Assembly (NCBI GenBank): GCA_036960605.1
Contig: JBALXI010000011.1
Coordinates: 49,805-113,804, forward strand
Direction: 5' to 3'
DNA from: Oleispira sp036960605
GTDB taxonomy: Bacteria; Pseudomonadota; Gammaproteobacteria; Pseudomonadales; Oceanobacteraceae
DNA length: 64,000 bases
Below, piece after piece: positions 36,745 through 45,453 of the stretch (positions within the stretch are counted from its first letter, which is position 1; each line of letters begins with the position of its first letter). Both the position numbers and the translations under genes were made by a program. The notes beneath the pieces were generated by a model. That model saw nothing but the letters and a program-made list of their open reading frames with translations, was not told the DNA's origin and searched no databases.

Positions 36745-37770
36745 ATGACATCTACCTATTCTCAGCAGCGGCCTTTTTTAACCACGGACTATCTTGTCCA
36801 GCTAATCACACTCATGAAACAGCAAGGTTTTAATTCTGAACAAGTATTAGCTAATACATTGTTAAACGAACAAGTTATGCAACAAAATACCCGCATTTCA
36901 CCGATGCAATATCATACCGTTGTTGAAAATGCTCTGGCGCTGAGTAAAGACCCTTTATTAGGCATCAAGCATGGCCAGGGATTAAATATCGCGAGCCATG
37001 GCTTTCTGGGTTTTGCAGCGATGGCGGCCGACGACCTAGATCAGGCGCTATCTTTGGCCATACGCTATGCCCGCACCCGAACTCTGCTAGCCGATATTCG
37101 CTTTCACAAAGAAGACGACAGTGCAGTTATTCAAATCAACCGCCTAGCGTCTATGCCCAGTACCTTTCCTTTTGTCGTTGAAAACATAATTTCTAGCTTT
37201 ATTGGTGTCGCACGTTTTTTGATTAACCAGCAAGATGAAATGTCAGCCGTCGTTAAGTTAAGTTATTCCCCACAAGTTCACCCGAGCGAATACGAGCGTT
37301 TATTAGGCGTGCCGGTATTATTCAACCAGCCCTTTAACCAAGTCTGTTTCCCTGAATATTTATTAGACGTTCCGGTCTCTACCGCCAATGCCATTTCCAG
37401 AGGTTTGGCCGAAAGTGAGTGCGAAAAGCTATTAATTCAGCTCGATCAAGGGCAAGATTTAGTCATACAAATTCGTAATCAGCTCGAAAAGATGAATGCT
37501 TTTCCAACGCTACCGATCATGGCTAAAACCATGAATAGCAGCCCACGAACCGTTAACCGCCAGCTATCCCAACTCAATACGACTTATCAGCATATTTTAG
37601 ATGATGTTCGGCGTGAGAAAGCGATCGATTTACTCAGTTATTCAAAAACCAGTATCGAACAAATCGCCATTCAATTGGGCTATAACGACCCCTCAAATTT
37701 TGGCCGTGCTTTTCGCCGCTGGCTCGGTAAAAGCCCACGCGCATTTCGTAAAGAGCTACAAAACATCTAA
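36745..37770 (+). CDS. AraC family transcriptional regulator
   Basis: A ~341-residue regulator with an N-terminal ligand domain typical of the OruR-like subgroup (GFLGFAAMAADDLDQAL) and a C-terminal helix-turn-helix pair. The DNA-binding part contains SPRTVNRQLSQL and AIQLGYNDPSNFGRAFRRWLG. The ATG at 36745 is preferred to the upstream GTG at 36706. Flanked by fadD (divergent) and the desaturase (same strand, 94 bp downstream), it is a plausible regulator of both. Confidence 0.87.
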   Translation: MTSTYSQQRPFLTTDYLVQLITLMKQQGFNSEQVLANTLLNEQVMQQNTRISPMQYHTVVENALALSKDPLLGIKHGQGLNIASHGFLGFAAMAADDLDQALSLAIRYARTRTLLADIRFHKEDDSAVIQINRLASMPSTFPFVVENIISSFIGVARFLINQQDEMSAVVKLSYSPQVHPSEYERLLGVPVLFNQPFNQVCFPEYLLDVPVSTANAISRGLAESECEKLLIQLDQGQDLVIQIRNQLEKMNAFPTLPIMAKTMNSSPRTVNRQLSQLNTTYQHILDDVRREKAIDLLSYSKTSIEQIAIQLGYNDPSNFGRAFRRWLGKSPRAFRKELQNI

Positions 37771-37864
37771 CTTTTACCTGTACCAAGGTTTACTTTTAAG
37801 CCGCAATCAGTAGGATGAACTTCGTAGCTAAATTCCAATCATAATAAAATAGCACCGACATCCG

Positions 37865-38950
37865 ATGACCAGTCTAAGCCACAATAATGCTCAGCGCCCA
37901 TTACAAACCGCGCTAGGAGAAGCCGTCAACGGCTACTTCCAACAAAACACTCTTGCCAAAACAGGGAATACCGCGCTTTATCGTAAAGCCATTATCATCC
38001 TGTTCATGCACATCAGCTCGTACGCCTGCTTCTTTATTTTTGCTGAACCTTATACCTGGTTAGCCTGGACATTTCATGGCTTCACTACCGCTTTAATTGG
38101 TTTCAACATCATGCACGATGGCGCTCATGGCAGCTTTAGCAAGAATAAAAAAATCAATGCTTTAGCCGCCCATACATTCAACATAATCGGTAGCAATGCC
38201 TTTTATTGGAAGCAAAAACACAATTTAAATCACCATCCTTATACCAATGTCGCTAGCGCCGATGAAGATATTGAAGCCTTTGGTTTATTGCGTATGAGCC
38301 CCGACAAACCTCGCTATTGGTTTCATCGCTGGCAACACATTTACGTCTGGGCACTGTACCCATTAACCAGTTTATTTTGGTTTTTTGTTTTAGACTTTTT
38401 GGCTTACTTCAATCAAAAAATTGTTGAGCAAGAATTCTCTCAGAAATACCAAGCAAAAGATTCCGCGATATTTTGGCTAAGCAAGGCTTTTTACATCACG
38501 CTCTATTTAATAATACCCAGCACCTTTTTAGGCTGGGAAACGGTGATTATTGGCTTCTTATGCCTGCACGCTGTGATGGGGGTTTTGTTCGCCGTGGTAT
38601 TTCAGCTTGCCCACGTAGTTGATAAAACAGAATTCCCGCAGCCAGATGAACATGGCAACCTGCCTTATGAATGGGCCGCTCATCAACTGGCGACGACGGC
38701 TGACTTCGCGCCTAACAGTAAAATTACAACCTGGTGTGTGGGAGGATTGAACTTCCAGATTGAGCATCATTTATTCCCTAGAATTAGCCATACTCACTAT
38801 CCCGAACTGCATAAAATAGTCCGTGAGGTGTGTGCCCAACAAGGGGTTCTACATCGTGAATATCCGAGCGTAGGGCAAGCTATTTTAGGGCATATTAGGC
38901 ATTTAAGAACCATGGGCCACGCAGAATCTCTACAAACAGCCCAAGCCTAG
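37865..38950 (+). CDS. Membrane fatty acid desaturase
   Basis: A 361-residue integral membrane di-iron desaturase. The three histidine boxes are HDGAH (~residue 86), HNLNHH (~120) and QIEHH (~299). Four hydrophobic spans flank them. A Gln in the third box (QxxHH) is typical of front-end (delta-5/6) and linoleoyl-CoA-type desaturases, whereas delta-9 acyl-lipid enzymes usually have HxxHH. There is no cytochrome b5 domain. The substrate position cannot be settled by eye. It probably adjusts membrane fluidity in a cold marine habitat. Confidence 0.88.
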   Translation: MTSLSHNNAQRPLQTALGEAVNGYFQQNTLAKTGNTALYRKAIIILFMHISSYACFFIFAEPYTWLAWTFHGFTTALIGFNIMHDGAHGSFSKNKKINALAAHTFNIIGSNAFYWKQKHNLNHHPYTNVASADEDIEAFGLLRMSPDKPRYWFHRWQHIYVWALYPLTSLFWFFVLDFLAYFNQKIVEQEFSQKYQAKDSAIFWLSKAFYITLYLIIPSTFLGWETVIIGFLCLHAVMGVLFAVVFQLAHVVDKTEFPQPDEHGNLPYEWAAHQLATTADFAPNSKITTWCVGGLNFQIEHHLFPRISHTHYPELHKIVREVCAQQGVLHREYPSVGQAILGHIRHLRTMGHAESLQTAQA

Positions 38951-38963
38951 TAAAGTTGCATCC

Positions 38964-38993
38964 ATGCTAGCGGAGATAAACTTCCGCTAGCAT
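38964..38993 (+). terminator. Hairpin after the desaturase
   Basis: An 11-bp perfect stem (ATGCTAGCGGA with its complement) around an 8-base loop is followed by TAAATTTATT. It is a probable terminator. Confidence 0.7.
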
Positions 38994-39134
38994 TAAATTT
39001 ATTGTCTAATTTCCCCCTCCTAGTTGATAACCCAAGCCAAGCAGATTATCTTAGCGCGCAGCCCGCTCTGCAGAGCAGCATGTTTTCACCAATAGAAAAT
39101 TCTTCAGCAACGTTTCAGCGTTAGGTAATTGTTT

Positions 39135-39641
39135 ATGGTATATCCTCAATTTTTAGTTATTGATGCCAGTTCTTACGAGCTAGACGGACATCCCATTGCG
39201 ATTGCCTGGTCTTTAACCGACGGTACGATCAAAAATACCCTACTGCAGCCTGAAGAAACTTGGCATGAGTGGGATGCAGGCTTAGAAGACTTGCACGGCA
39301 TGACCCAAGAGATTTTGATTCAGTCCGGCGAACCGGTTTGGGAAGCTGTAAAAGAGTTTGAATTTGATTGTGAAAATTCAATCTACCTCGTGCAAGACGC
39401 CGAACGTACCATGGAGCTACTAGAGCGCATGTACGACGCTTACGATAAAGAACCCGGTTCTGATCTAATCGGCATTCATGAATGGCACAAGAGTGAAACT
39501 GAAGAACGCTACCAGATGATGGAAGATATACGCAGCGACCTCGAACTGAGCCCTTATCGTTGCGAAGACAATGTCCGTATGATGCTGGAAATGTGGGTTC
39601 GCGCGAACGATGCTGAGCAACGCAGTGCAGTGAGCGACTAG
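39135..39641 (+). CDS. Hypothetical protein, degenerate exonuclease-like fold
   Basis: A 168-residue acidic protein starting MVYPQFLVIDASSYELDG. The layout (hydrophobic strand ending in Asp, then HPIAIAWSL, then ETWHEWD) recalls the RNase H/DnaQ exonuclease fold. The second acidic residue of the DxE pair is replaced by Ser, so catalysis is doubtful. The ATG at 39135 is chosen over a TTG two codons earlier. No partner is evident. It is followed by a palindromic repeat element. Confidence 0.65.
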   Translation: MVYPQFLVIDASSYELDGHPIAIAWSLTDGTIKNTLLQPEETWHEWDAGLEDLHGMTQEILIQSGEPVWEAVKEFEFDCENSIYLVQDAERTMELLERMYDAYDKEPGSDLIGIHEWHKSETEERYQMMEDIRSDLELSPYRCEDNVRMMLEMWVRANDAEQRSAVSD

Positions 39642-39707
39642 CCATGGAGCGTAGCGCCGTGAATACCTGCACGGCCGGGCTAGGCCGGAAGGCACTCCAT
39701 GGATGGA
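39641..39707. repeat. Palindromic intergenic repeat A (CCATGGAG-bounded)
   Basis: Inverted ends CCATGGAG and CTCCATGG enclose GCCGTGAATACCTGCACGG and a second GGCCGGGCTAGGCC palindrome. The inner GCCGTGAATAC core recurs at 46642 and, on the other strand and slightly diverged, near 39842. It is a REP- or MITE-like element. Confidence 0.6.
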
Positions 39708-39792
39708 AATTGTTATTGCTTTAACCAACCAAATTAACAGATTTTATAACTATTCAGGTAGTTCAAGTTAAGACAGATAAGATCCATTATTG

Positions 39793-39885
39793 GGTGTTTG
39801 TGGAGCAAATATGCGAGGCAGGAGCCGAACTAAGGCTACAGGGAGGTATTTACGCCGTTTTGTGGAATAAATACCCAATCATGGA
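39793..39885. repeat. Palindromic intergenic repeat B (ATTGGGT-bounded)
   Basis: ATTGGGT near 39787 and ACCCAAT near 39879 form inverted ends. Inside, GGCTACAGGGAGGTATTTACGCC is the reverse complement of a diverged form of the core seen in repeats A and C. With repeat A this fills the 300-bp gap before hda. Confidence 0.55.
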
Positions 39886-39944
39886 TCGATTTATAAAACC
39901 TGCTGAATAGTTACCAGGTTTTTAAACGCCGATAGTGAAAAAAA

Positions 39945-40652
39945 CTACCAATCCATCAACTCTTTCACAAACGGCTTCGTCAGCTTACGCTGCGCCGATA
40001 ACGAAGCTTGATCAAGCTCGGCTAATAAATCAAACAAGCCTGCCATATCACGTGGGCCACGAGTCAAAATATAACGCGCCACCTCTTCACTCATATTCAA
40101 ACCACGAACCCGTGCGCGTAATAACAACGCCTTCAATTTATCGTCATCTTCCATCGGCTCAAGCTGATAGGTAATACCCCAGCTTAAACGTGAGGTTAAA
40201 TCCGGTAATACAATACCGTTATTTCTTGGGCTTTCAGTCGCTGCCACCAGCATGCGCGAACCGGCATCACGAAGACGGTTAAACAAATGAAACAACGCTT
40301 CTTCCCACTCTGGCTTGCCCGCAATCGCTTCAATATTATCCAAAGCAACCAACTGCAAAACTTCCAAATCTTCAAATACGGCAGGATCGTACGCGACCAA
40401 TTCATCCAATGGCAAATACACGGCCTTATGGCCTAAACCTTCAGCGTAATGACACGCGGCTTGCAATAAATGACTGCAGCCAACACCTTCTGCGCCCCAC
40501 AAATAAATAAACGGCTCGCCACCTTCACGCCACTGATCTTGAACCGAATAAACAACCTGAGCATTGGGTCCAGCAAAATAATTAGCGAAACGTGCGTCAT
40601 CTCTCACCGACACCGATAACGTTAACTGCTGCGCTTGGGCTTCAATCGCCAT
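39945..40652 (-). CDS. hda: DnaA regulatory inactivator Hda
   Basis: A ~235-residue AAA+ protein homologous to DnaA domain III, starting MAIEAQAQQLTLSVSVRDD. The N-terminal QLTLSV is the clamp-binding motif that tethers Hda to the polymerase III sliding clamp. GAEGVGCSHLLQA replaces a strict Walker A, and SRLSWGITYQLEP includes the arginine region. It stimulates ATP hydrolysis on DnaA to prevent re-initiation. The neighbour order hda, DUF2066 protein, divergent purM is standard for gammaproteobacteria. Confidence 0.92.
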   Translation of the reverse strand: MAIEAQAQQLTLSVSVRDDARFANYFAGPNAQVVYSVQDQWREGGEPFIYLWGAEGVGCSHLLQAACHYAEGLGHKAVYLPLDELVAYDPAVFEDLEVLQLVALDNIEAIAGKPEWEEALFHLFNRLRDAGSRMLVAATESPRNNGIVLPDLTSRLSWGITYQLEPMEDDDKLKALLLRARVRGLNMSEEVARYILTRGPRDMAGLFDLLAELDQASLSAQRKLTKPFVKELMDW

Positions 40653-40670
40653 TAAAAGCACTCCTAGACA

Positions 40671-41774
40671 CTACTGCGCCCATTCAAATTCTTTTTCTTG
40701 TAAACTGGATAATTTATTATCCAACCGAATGATGCGCTGCACCTTATCCCAGCTTCCTTCTAGGTTTAAATATAACTGCAGATTATCCCTATCTACTTGC
40801 GCAACCTCAACTAATCGTACTCCAGAAATGCTCTGCAAATACGCTAAAACTTTCGAATAATCACTAAAGTCTTTCACCTTCTTCACCAAAATACGAATGC
40901 CCGACCGTCCATTCATCGGGTCTGACTTAATCGCAAATTGATCGGCAAAGAACCGCCCTACCTGAGTTGATACGTTGGTTAAAGCCGCTAGCGGCGAATC
41001 ACCCTCAGTTAAAATGGGCAAACGCTGCTCGCCTCGAAACAATATGCCTTCATACTGCCAAGCGCCTGCCGCAGACTGGTTAAGCTTTCCCGCTAATACC
41101 GCATCGGCCTGATAACGCTCCGAAGCCTTAATAATAGGTTCAGAAACCAACCACCATAATTGATTTAACGGCAATTCTGTCTGATCTTCAAGATCATTCA
41201 TCGGCCACAGAATCGGTAAGCCACGCTCAGAAAAAGCACGTCCTAAACGAGTCTGCCATTCAGGCACCTGCTCAGAAATCAATAATCGACCGCCATTGCC
41301 ATCAGCCTGAGTTGAAGCAACTGCATTAACATCCGATTCAAACACAATCCCACCGTCTAAATTAGCCACCGGCTCAACGACAACCTCAGATGATTCAACC
41401 GCTAACCAATTTAATAATAACGGACGATTTTCACCCCAAATCGGTGCATTAGCACGTCTCATTAAGGGAATTAGCAACGCCTTACTAAACCAAGCCTGCA
41501 AATAAACCTGATCATCCACATTATCTTGATGGTAACTAAAGCCCTGCATATAACGATTAGCATTGTTACTCGCGGCCACAAGAGTCGGATTCGACAATAC
41601 CTCTTGATAGCCAGAAACCTTGATCAATAATTGTTGGAATGCCCACTGCACCCCTAATTTACGGCTTTCTTCAGTCTGATCATCCACCGCCACACTAATA
41701 CGATAGAGATCCGACACATTCACCGCAAACGCGTTAAAACTTAATAAACACAGACATAAGACGAAAAAACGCAC
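40671..41774 (-). CDS. DUF2066 family exported protein
   Basis: A ~367-residue protein. The likely start is GTG at 41774, immediately before a signal peptide (RFFVLCLCLLSFNAFA). The longer open frame upstream has no such signal. It then matches DUF2066 proteins (VSDLYRISVAVDDQTEESR near the mature N-terminus). The function is unknown, but the position between hda and purM is conserved. Confidence 0.82.
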   Translation of the reverse strand: MRFFVLCLCLLSFNAFAVNVSDLYRISVAVDDQTEESRKLGVQWAFQQLLIKVSGYQEVLSNPTLVAASNNANRYMQGFSYHQDNVDDQVYLQAWFSKALLIPLMRRANAPIWGENRPLLLNWLAVESSEVVVEPVANLDGGIVFESDVNAVASTQADGNGGRLLISEQVPEWQTRLGRAFSERGLPILWPMNDLEDQTELPLNQLWWLVSEPIIKASERYQADAVLAGKLNQSAAGAWQYEGILFRGEQRLPILTEGDSPLAALTNVSTQVGRFFADQFAIKSDPMNGRSGIRILVKKVKDFSDYSKVLAYLQSISGVRLVEVAQVDRDNLQLYLNLEGSWDKVQRIIRLDNKLSSLQEKEFEWAQ

Positions 41775-41940
41775 ACAAAATCCCTGCTTTGAGATAAATA
41801 ACAAGGCGCCATTGTGCCACTCCCAACCCGTATGAGCCAGCCAAACCATACCCCTAACGCCATCGTCACACATTTACTACACAATATCCGTGCACCGAGT
41901 CGCACAACGCGGTAGAATGTGGCGCCTAAAATTCCCACAT

Positions 41941-41976
41941 TTAGTCAGATTTTCAATACCCTGAAAATTCGACTAA
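41941..41976 (+). promoter_or_regulatory. Leader hairpin before purM
   Basis: TTAGTCAGATTTTCA and TGAAAATTCGACTAA form a 15-bp stem with two mismatched positions around ATACCC, 32 bp before the purM start. A possible -10 (TAGAAT, 41912) lies upstream. No T-run follows. It may act on translation or mRNA stability; no riboswitch class is recognised. Confidence 0.45.
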
Positions 41977-42008
41977 TTGCCACAAAGCGAACGACGAGAC
42001 GTAAACCG

Positions 42009-43052
42009 ATGAGCGATCAAAAATCCTTAAGTTACAAAGATGCTGGCGTAGATATTGATGCTGGCAACGCCCTAATTGAACGAATCAAAGGCGTCGCCAA
42101 ACGTACTCGCCGCCCAGAAGTCATGACTGGCTTGGGTGGCTTCGCTTCTTTATTCGAACTACCTCAGGGCTATAAGCAACCTGTATTGGTTTCTGGCACT
42201 GACGGTGTTGGTACAAAATTACGTCTAGCTATGGACATGAACAAGCACGATACCATCGGTATCGACTTGGTTGCGATGTGCGTTAACGACTTAATCGTTG
42301 GCGGCGCTGAGCCATTATTCTTCCTCGATTATTACGCGACCGGCAAGCTAAACGTTGATATTGCAGCGGACGTTGTTAGCGGCATCGGCGATGGTTGTGA
42401 ATTGTCAGGCATTGCTTTGGTTGGCGGCGAAACCGCTGAAATGCCGGGCATGTACGAAGGCGAAGACTACGATCTAGCCGGCTTCTGCGTAGGCATCGCG
42501 GAAAAAGAAGAAATTATTGATGGTTCTAAAGTAGCGACTGGCGATACATTAATCGCGTTAGCCTCTTCTGGCCCACACTCAAACGGTTACTCTTTGATCC
42601 GTAAGATCATCGAAGTATCAAATGCCGATCTAGAGCAAGACCTAGATGGCCAGCCATTGAAAGATGCCTTGATCGCACCAACCAAGATCTACGTTAAATC
42701 AGTACTTAAACTGATTAACGCCAGCGAAGTTAATGCACTTTGCCACATCACTGGCGGTGGTTTCCAAGAAAACATCCCACGTGTATTGCCAGCAACCGCT
42801 AAAGCCGTAATCAATACTAAGAGCTGGGATCTACCTCCTGTCTTTAAGTGGTTACAAGAAAATGGCAACGTTGAAGCTTTCGAAATGTACCGCACGTTCA
42901 ACTGTGGCGTTGGCATGATTGCTTGTGTTCCAGCGGATAAAGCAGATGCAGCGATTGCATTACTAAATGCTGAAGGCGAACAAGCTTGGATCATTGGTCA
43001 CATCGAAGATGCGGTTGAAGGTGAAGAGCAAGTAGATTTGCAGGGCCTATAA
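42009..43052 (+). CDS. purM: Phosphoribosylformylglycinamidine cyclo-ligase
   Basis: A 347-residue AIR synthetase, fifth step of purine synthesis, starting MSDQKSLSYKDAGVDID. Typical motifs are GGFASLFELP, VSGTDGVGTKL, GGETAEMPGMY and SSGPHSNGYSL. The open frame runs further upstream, but MSDQKSLS gives the family length. It is followed by purN at 3 bp and is clearly one operon. Confidence 0.96.
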   Translation: MSDQKSLSYKDAGVDIDAGNALIERIKGVAKRTRRPEVMTGLGGFASLFELPQGYKQPVLVSGTDGVGTKLRLAMDMNKHDTIGIDLVAMCVNDLIVGGAEPLFFLDYYATGKLNVDIAADVVSGIGDGCELSGIALVGGETAEMPGMYEGEDYDLAGFCVGIAEKEEIIDGSKVATGDTLIALASSGPHSNGYSLIRKIIEVSNADLEQDLDGQPLKDALIAPTKIYVKSVLKLINASEVNALCHITGGGFQENIPRVLPATAKAVINTKSWDLPPVFKWLQENGNVEAFEMYRTFNCGVGMIACVPADKADAAIALLNAEGEQAWIIGHIEDAVEGEEQVDLQGL

Positions 43053-43055
43053 GTC

Positions 43056-43730
43056 ATGCAAGCGAGCGAAGCCGATAAGCCACGCATTGTCATTCTGATC
43101 TCTGGCACCGGTAGCAACATGGTTGCCATTGCCGATGCCGTACAAGCCGAAGACTCAGATTCAGGAATTGACGCTGAAATCGTTGGCGTGATCAGTAATC
43201 GTCCTACCGCCGGTGGCTTAGAAAAAGCCCAAGCAATGGGACTGCATACTGACCTCATCGACCATACGCTTTACGCCAGTCGCGAAGAGTTCGATCATGC
43301 GTTAATCCGCATGATCGAAGATCTTAAGCCTGATCTCGTTGTACTTGCGGGCTTTATGCGTATTTTAACAGCGGATTTCACCCGCTATTACGAAGGGCGT
43401 TTATTAAACATTCACCCATCGTTATTGCCGAAATACCAAGGTTTAAATACTCATCAGCGCGCACTGGATGCAGGTGATGATAAGCACGGCGTAACTGTGC
43501 ACTTTGTGACCGAAGAACTTGATGGCGGCCCCAATGCTATTCAAGCGGTCGTACCGATTCTTGATATTGATAACGCCCAGCAATTACAGCAGCGTGTTCA
43601 TGTGCAAGAGCACATCATTTACCCGATCGCGGTTAAATGGTTTTGTGACGGTCGTTTAACCATGCAAGGCACCAAAGCCCTGCTCGATGGTAAAGTACTG
43701 CCTACCACAGGCATACAGTTAGAAAGCTAA
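43056..43730 (+). CDS. purN: Phosphoribosylglycinamide formyltransferase
   Basis: A 224-residue GAR transformylase using 10-formyl-tetrahydrofolate. The N-terminal VILISGTGSNM, the catalytic NIHPSLLPKY with Asn/His and the following HGVTVHFV and DGGPNA motifs are all present. It lies immediately downstream of purM. Confidence 0.95.
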   Translation: MQASEADKPRIVILISGTGSNMVAIADAVQAEDSDSGIDAEIVGVISNRPTAGGLEKAQAMGLHTDLIDHTLYASREEFDHALIRMIEDLKPDLVVLAGFMRILTADFTRYYEGRLLNIHPSLLPKYQGLNTHQRALDAGDDKHGVTVHFVTEELDGGPNAIQAVVPILDIDNAQQLQQRVHVQEHIIYPIAVKWFCDGRLTMQGTKALLDGKVLPTTGIQLES

Positions 43731-43756
43731 CAGTACTTACAATCTGTCGCGCTGAA

Positions 43757-43787
43757 GAAAGTCATGACCACCCTGGTCATGACTTTC
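43757..43787 (+). terminator. Long perfect hairpin after purN
   Basis: A 14-bp perfect stem (GAAAGTCATGACCA with its complement) around CCC. The downstream T-run is poor, but stem strength and position suggest a terminator or mRNA 3' end. Confidence 0.7.
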
Positions 43788-43863
43788 TAATCCCCTCTTC
43801 TATTGTCATTTCAAGCACTGTCGATATACTGAAATCTCTCATCGCTAGCAAAATGACGTACTC

Positions 43864-44610
43864 ATGGCCTATACCCGATTATTTTTACTGCTTTCACTCA
43901 TACTCAGCTGCCTAACCAGCAATGCCAGCGCCGATACAGAACAGCCTTACCCCGAATTCACTGCGAACTACAATGCAACCTGGACAGGCGGCTGGTTCCC
44001 TATCAACGTCGATGCTCAGCGCTCACTTCGTTATCAACAAGACGGCTCTGCGATCTTAACCTTCGAAGCCGATTCAGCCATTGCCGGCCTTAAAGAAACA
44101 AGCACCTTCCGCTTTCTAGACAATGTCATTCAACCGCTGCAATATCGCTACCTGCGCACCGGGCTATTTAAAGAACCTGATCGCAACCAGCTATTCGATT
44201 GGCAGAATAAACAGATTGTGAACGGTGATAATCAGAAAGTATTTGAAAACCACTGGCATGATCAAGTTCAAGACAACTTGAGCTACAACCTGCAAGCCAG
44301 CATCGATTTAAAATCAGGAAAAACCCAATTCACCTACCCGGTGTTTGATCGAAAGAAAGTAAAAAACTTTAAGTTCCAACTGATTGGTTTTGAAGCCTTA
44401 AAAACCAAGGTAGGCACATTACGCACGGTTAAGGTCGAACAAATAGAAAAGAAGAAAGATAAGAAAAAAACCTACATTTGGTTTGCCAAAGATTACGACT
44501 ACCTACTGGTTCGGCTTAAGCAAAAGCAGAAAGACGGTCAAACCTATCAAATAGACTTAACCGCAGCGGATATCAACGGTAAGACCCTAGGTAAGCTGAC
44601 CTCCAAGTAG
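43864..44610 (+). CDS. DUF3108 family periplasmic protein
   Basis: A 248-residue exported protein with a signal peptide to about residue 24 (SNASA). It is beta-rich with PEFTANYNATWTGGWF near the mature start, as in DUF3108 proteins found next to purMN in many gammaproteobacteria. The C-terminal half has many lysines (QIEKKKDKKKTYIWF). The function is unknown. The stop codon lies inside a small AGCTGACCT/AGGTCAGCT hairpin (44594-44617). Confidence 0.8.
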   Translation: MAYTRLFLLLSLILSCLTSNASADTEQPYPEFTANYNATWTGGWFPINVDAQRSLRYQQDGSAILTFEADSAIAGLKETSTFRFLDNVIQPLQYRYLRTGLFKEPDRNQLFDWQNKQIVNGDNQKVFENHWHDQVQDNLSYNLQASIDLKSGKTQFTYPVFDRKKVKNFKFQLIGFEALKTKVGTLRTVKVEQIEKKKDKKKTYIWFAKDYDYLLVRLKQKQKDGQTYQIDLTAADINGKTLGKLTSK

Positions 44611-44632
44611 GTCAGCTGATTTATAAATAGAT

Positions 44633-45337
44633 ATGCTACAACCTAACCCCGACGACTTCATTGCGCCCCCCTGCCATGAAGACATTGAAATATTATTTCA
44701 AGATGAGCACATTCTGCTCATCAACAAGCCAACAAAACTACTCAGCTTATCGGGTAAGAATCCGGCCAATCTCGATTCGGTTCATTACCGCATACGACAA
44801 GACTTCCCTACAGCATTAATGATTCACCGCCTTGACTTGGGCACATCCGGCATCATGATATTGGCCCTTAGCAAAGAAATCAGCGCCAAGCTCAACCGCC
44901 AGTTCAGCGAACGTTTAGTGAAAAAAACCTATACCGCGTTATTAGCAGGGCATCTTGCAAATGAACAAGGCCAAATTGAACTGCCGATTGCTAAAGGTGA
45001 ATTTCCTTACCAGAAGATTTGCGCTGATACTGGCAAGCCCGCATTAACTGAATATCAGCTATTAGCTCACGAAGACTATCAACAAAATGAGCAGCAAAAC
45101 GGGCAACAGTATCCTGCTAGCCGAGTTATTTATCGTCCGCATACTGGCCGCACTCATCAACTGCGAATTCACAGCCAACAACTTGGCCACCCGATACTGG
45201 GCTGCGACCTTTATCCCAGTCCAGATGGCTCAACCGAGCACATGGCCGATCGTTTAATGCTGCACGCTACCCAACTAGAATTTAGCCACCCAATCAGCGG
45301 TGAGCGTATTATTGCGGTCTGCGACTGCCCTTTTTAG
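44633..45337 (+). CDS. rluA: RluA family pseudouridine synthase
   Basis: A 234-residue enzyme that isomerises uridine in 23S rRNA or tRNA. The catalytic Asp sits in MIHRLDLGTSGIM. Later motifs are RPHTGRTHQLRIH and HPILGCDLY. There is no S4 domain, matching RluA (about 219 aa), which modifies 23S U746 and tRNA U32. The exact target is inferred from length and domain content. Confidence 0.85.
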   Translation: MLQPNPDDFIAPPCHEDIEILFQDEHILLINKPTKLLSLSGKNPANLDSVHYRIRQDFPTALMIHRLDLGTSGIMILALSKEISAKLNRQFSERLVKKTYTALLAGHLANEQGQIELPIAKGEFPYQKICADTGKPALTEYQLLAHEDYQQNEQQNGQQYPASRVIYRPHTGRTHQLRIHSQQLGHPILGCDLYPSPDGSTEHMADRLMLHATQLEFSHPISGERIIAVCDCPF

Positions 45338-45453
45338 CGCGCATTTCTAAAAGAGCCTTTACTCTCTCGGCCCATTATTTTCTAATAGGCGATTATTAGA
45401 AAATCATTAACTCTCATTTTAAATATCACTTTAATTAGCACTAGGAGAACATC

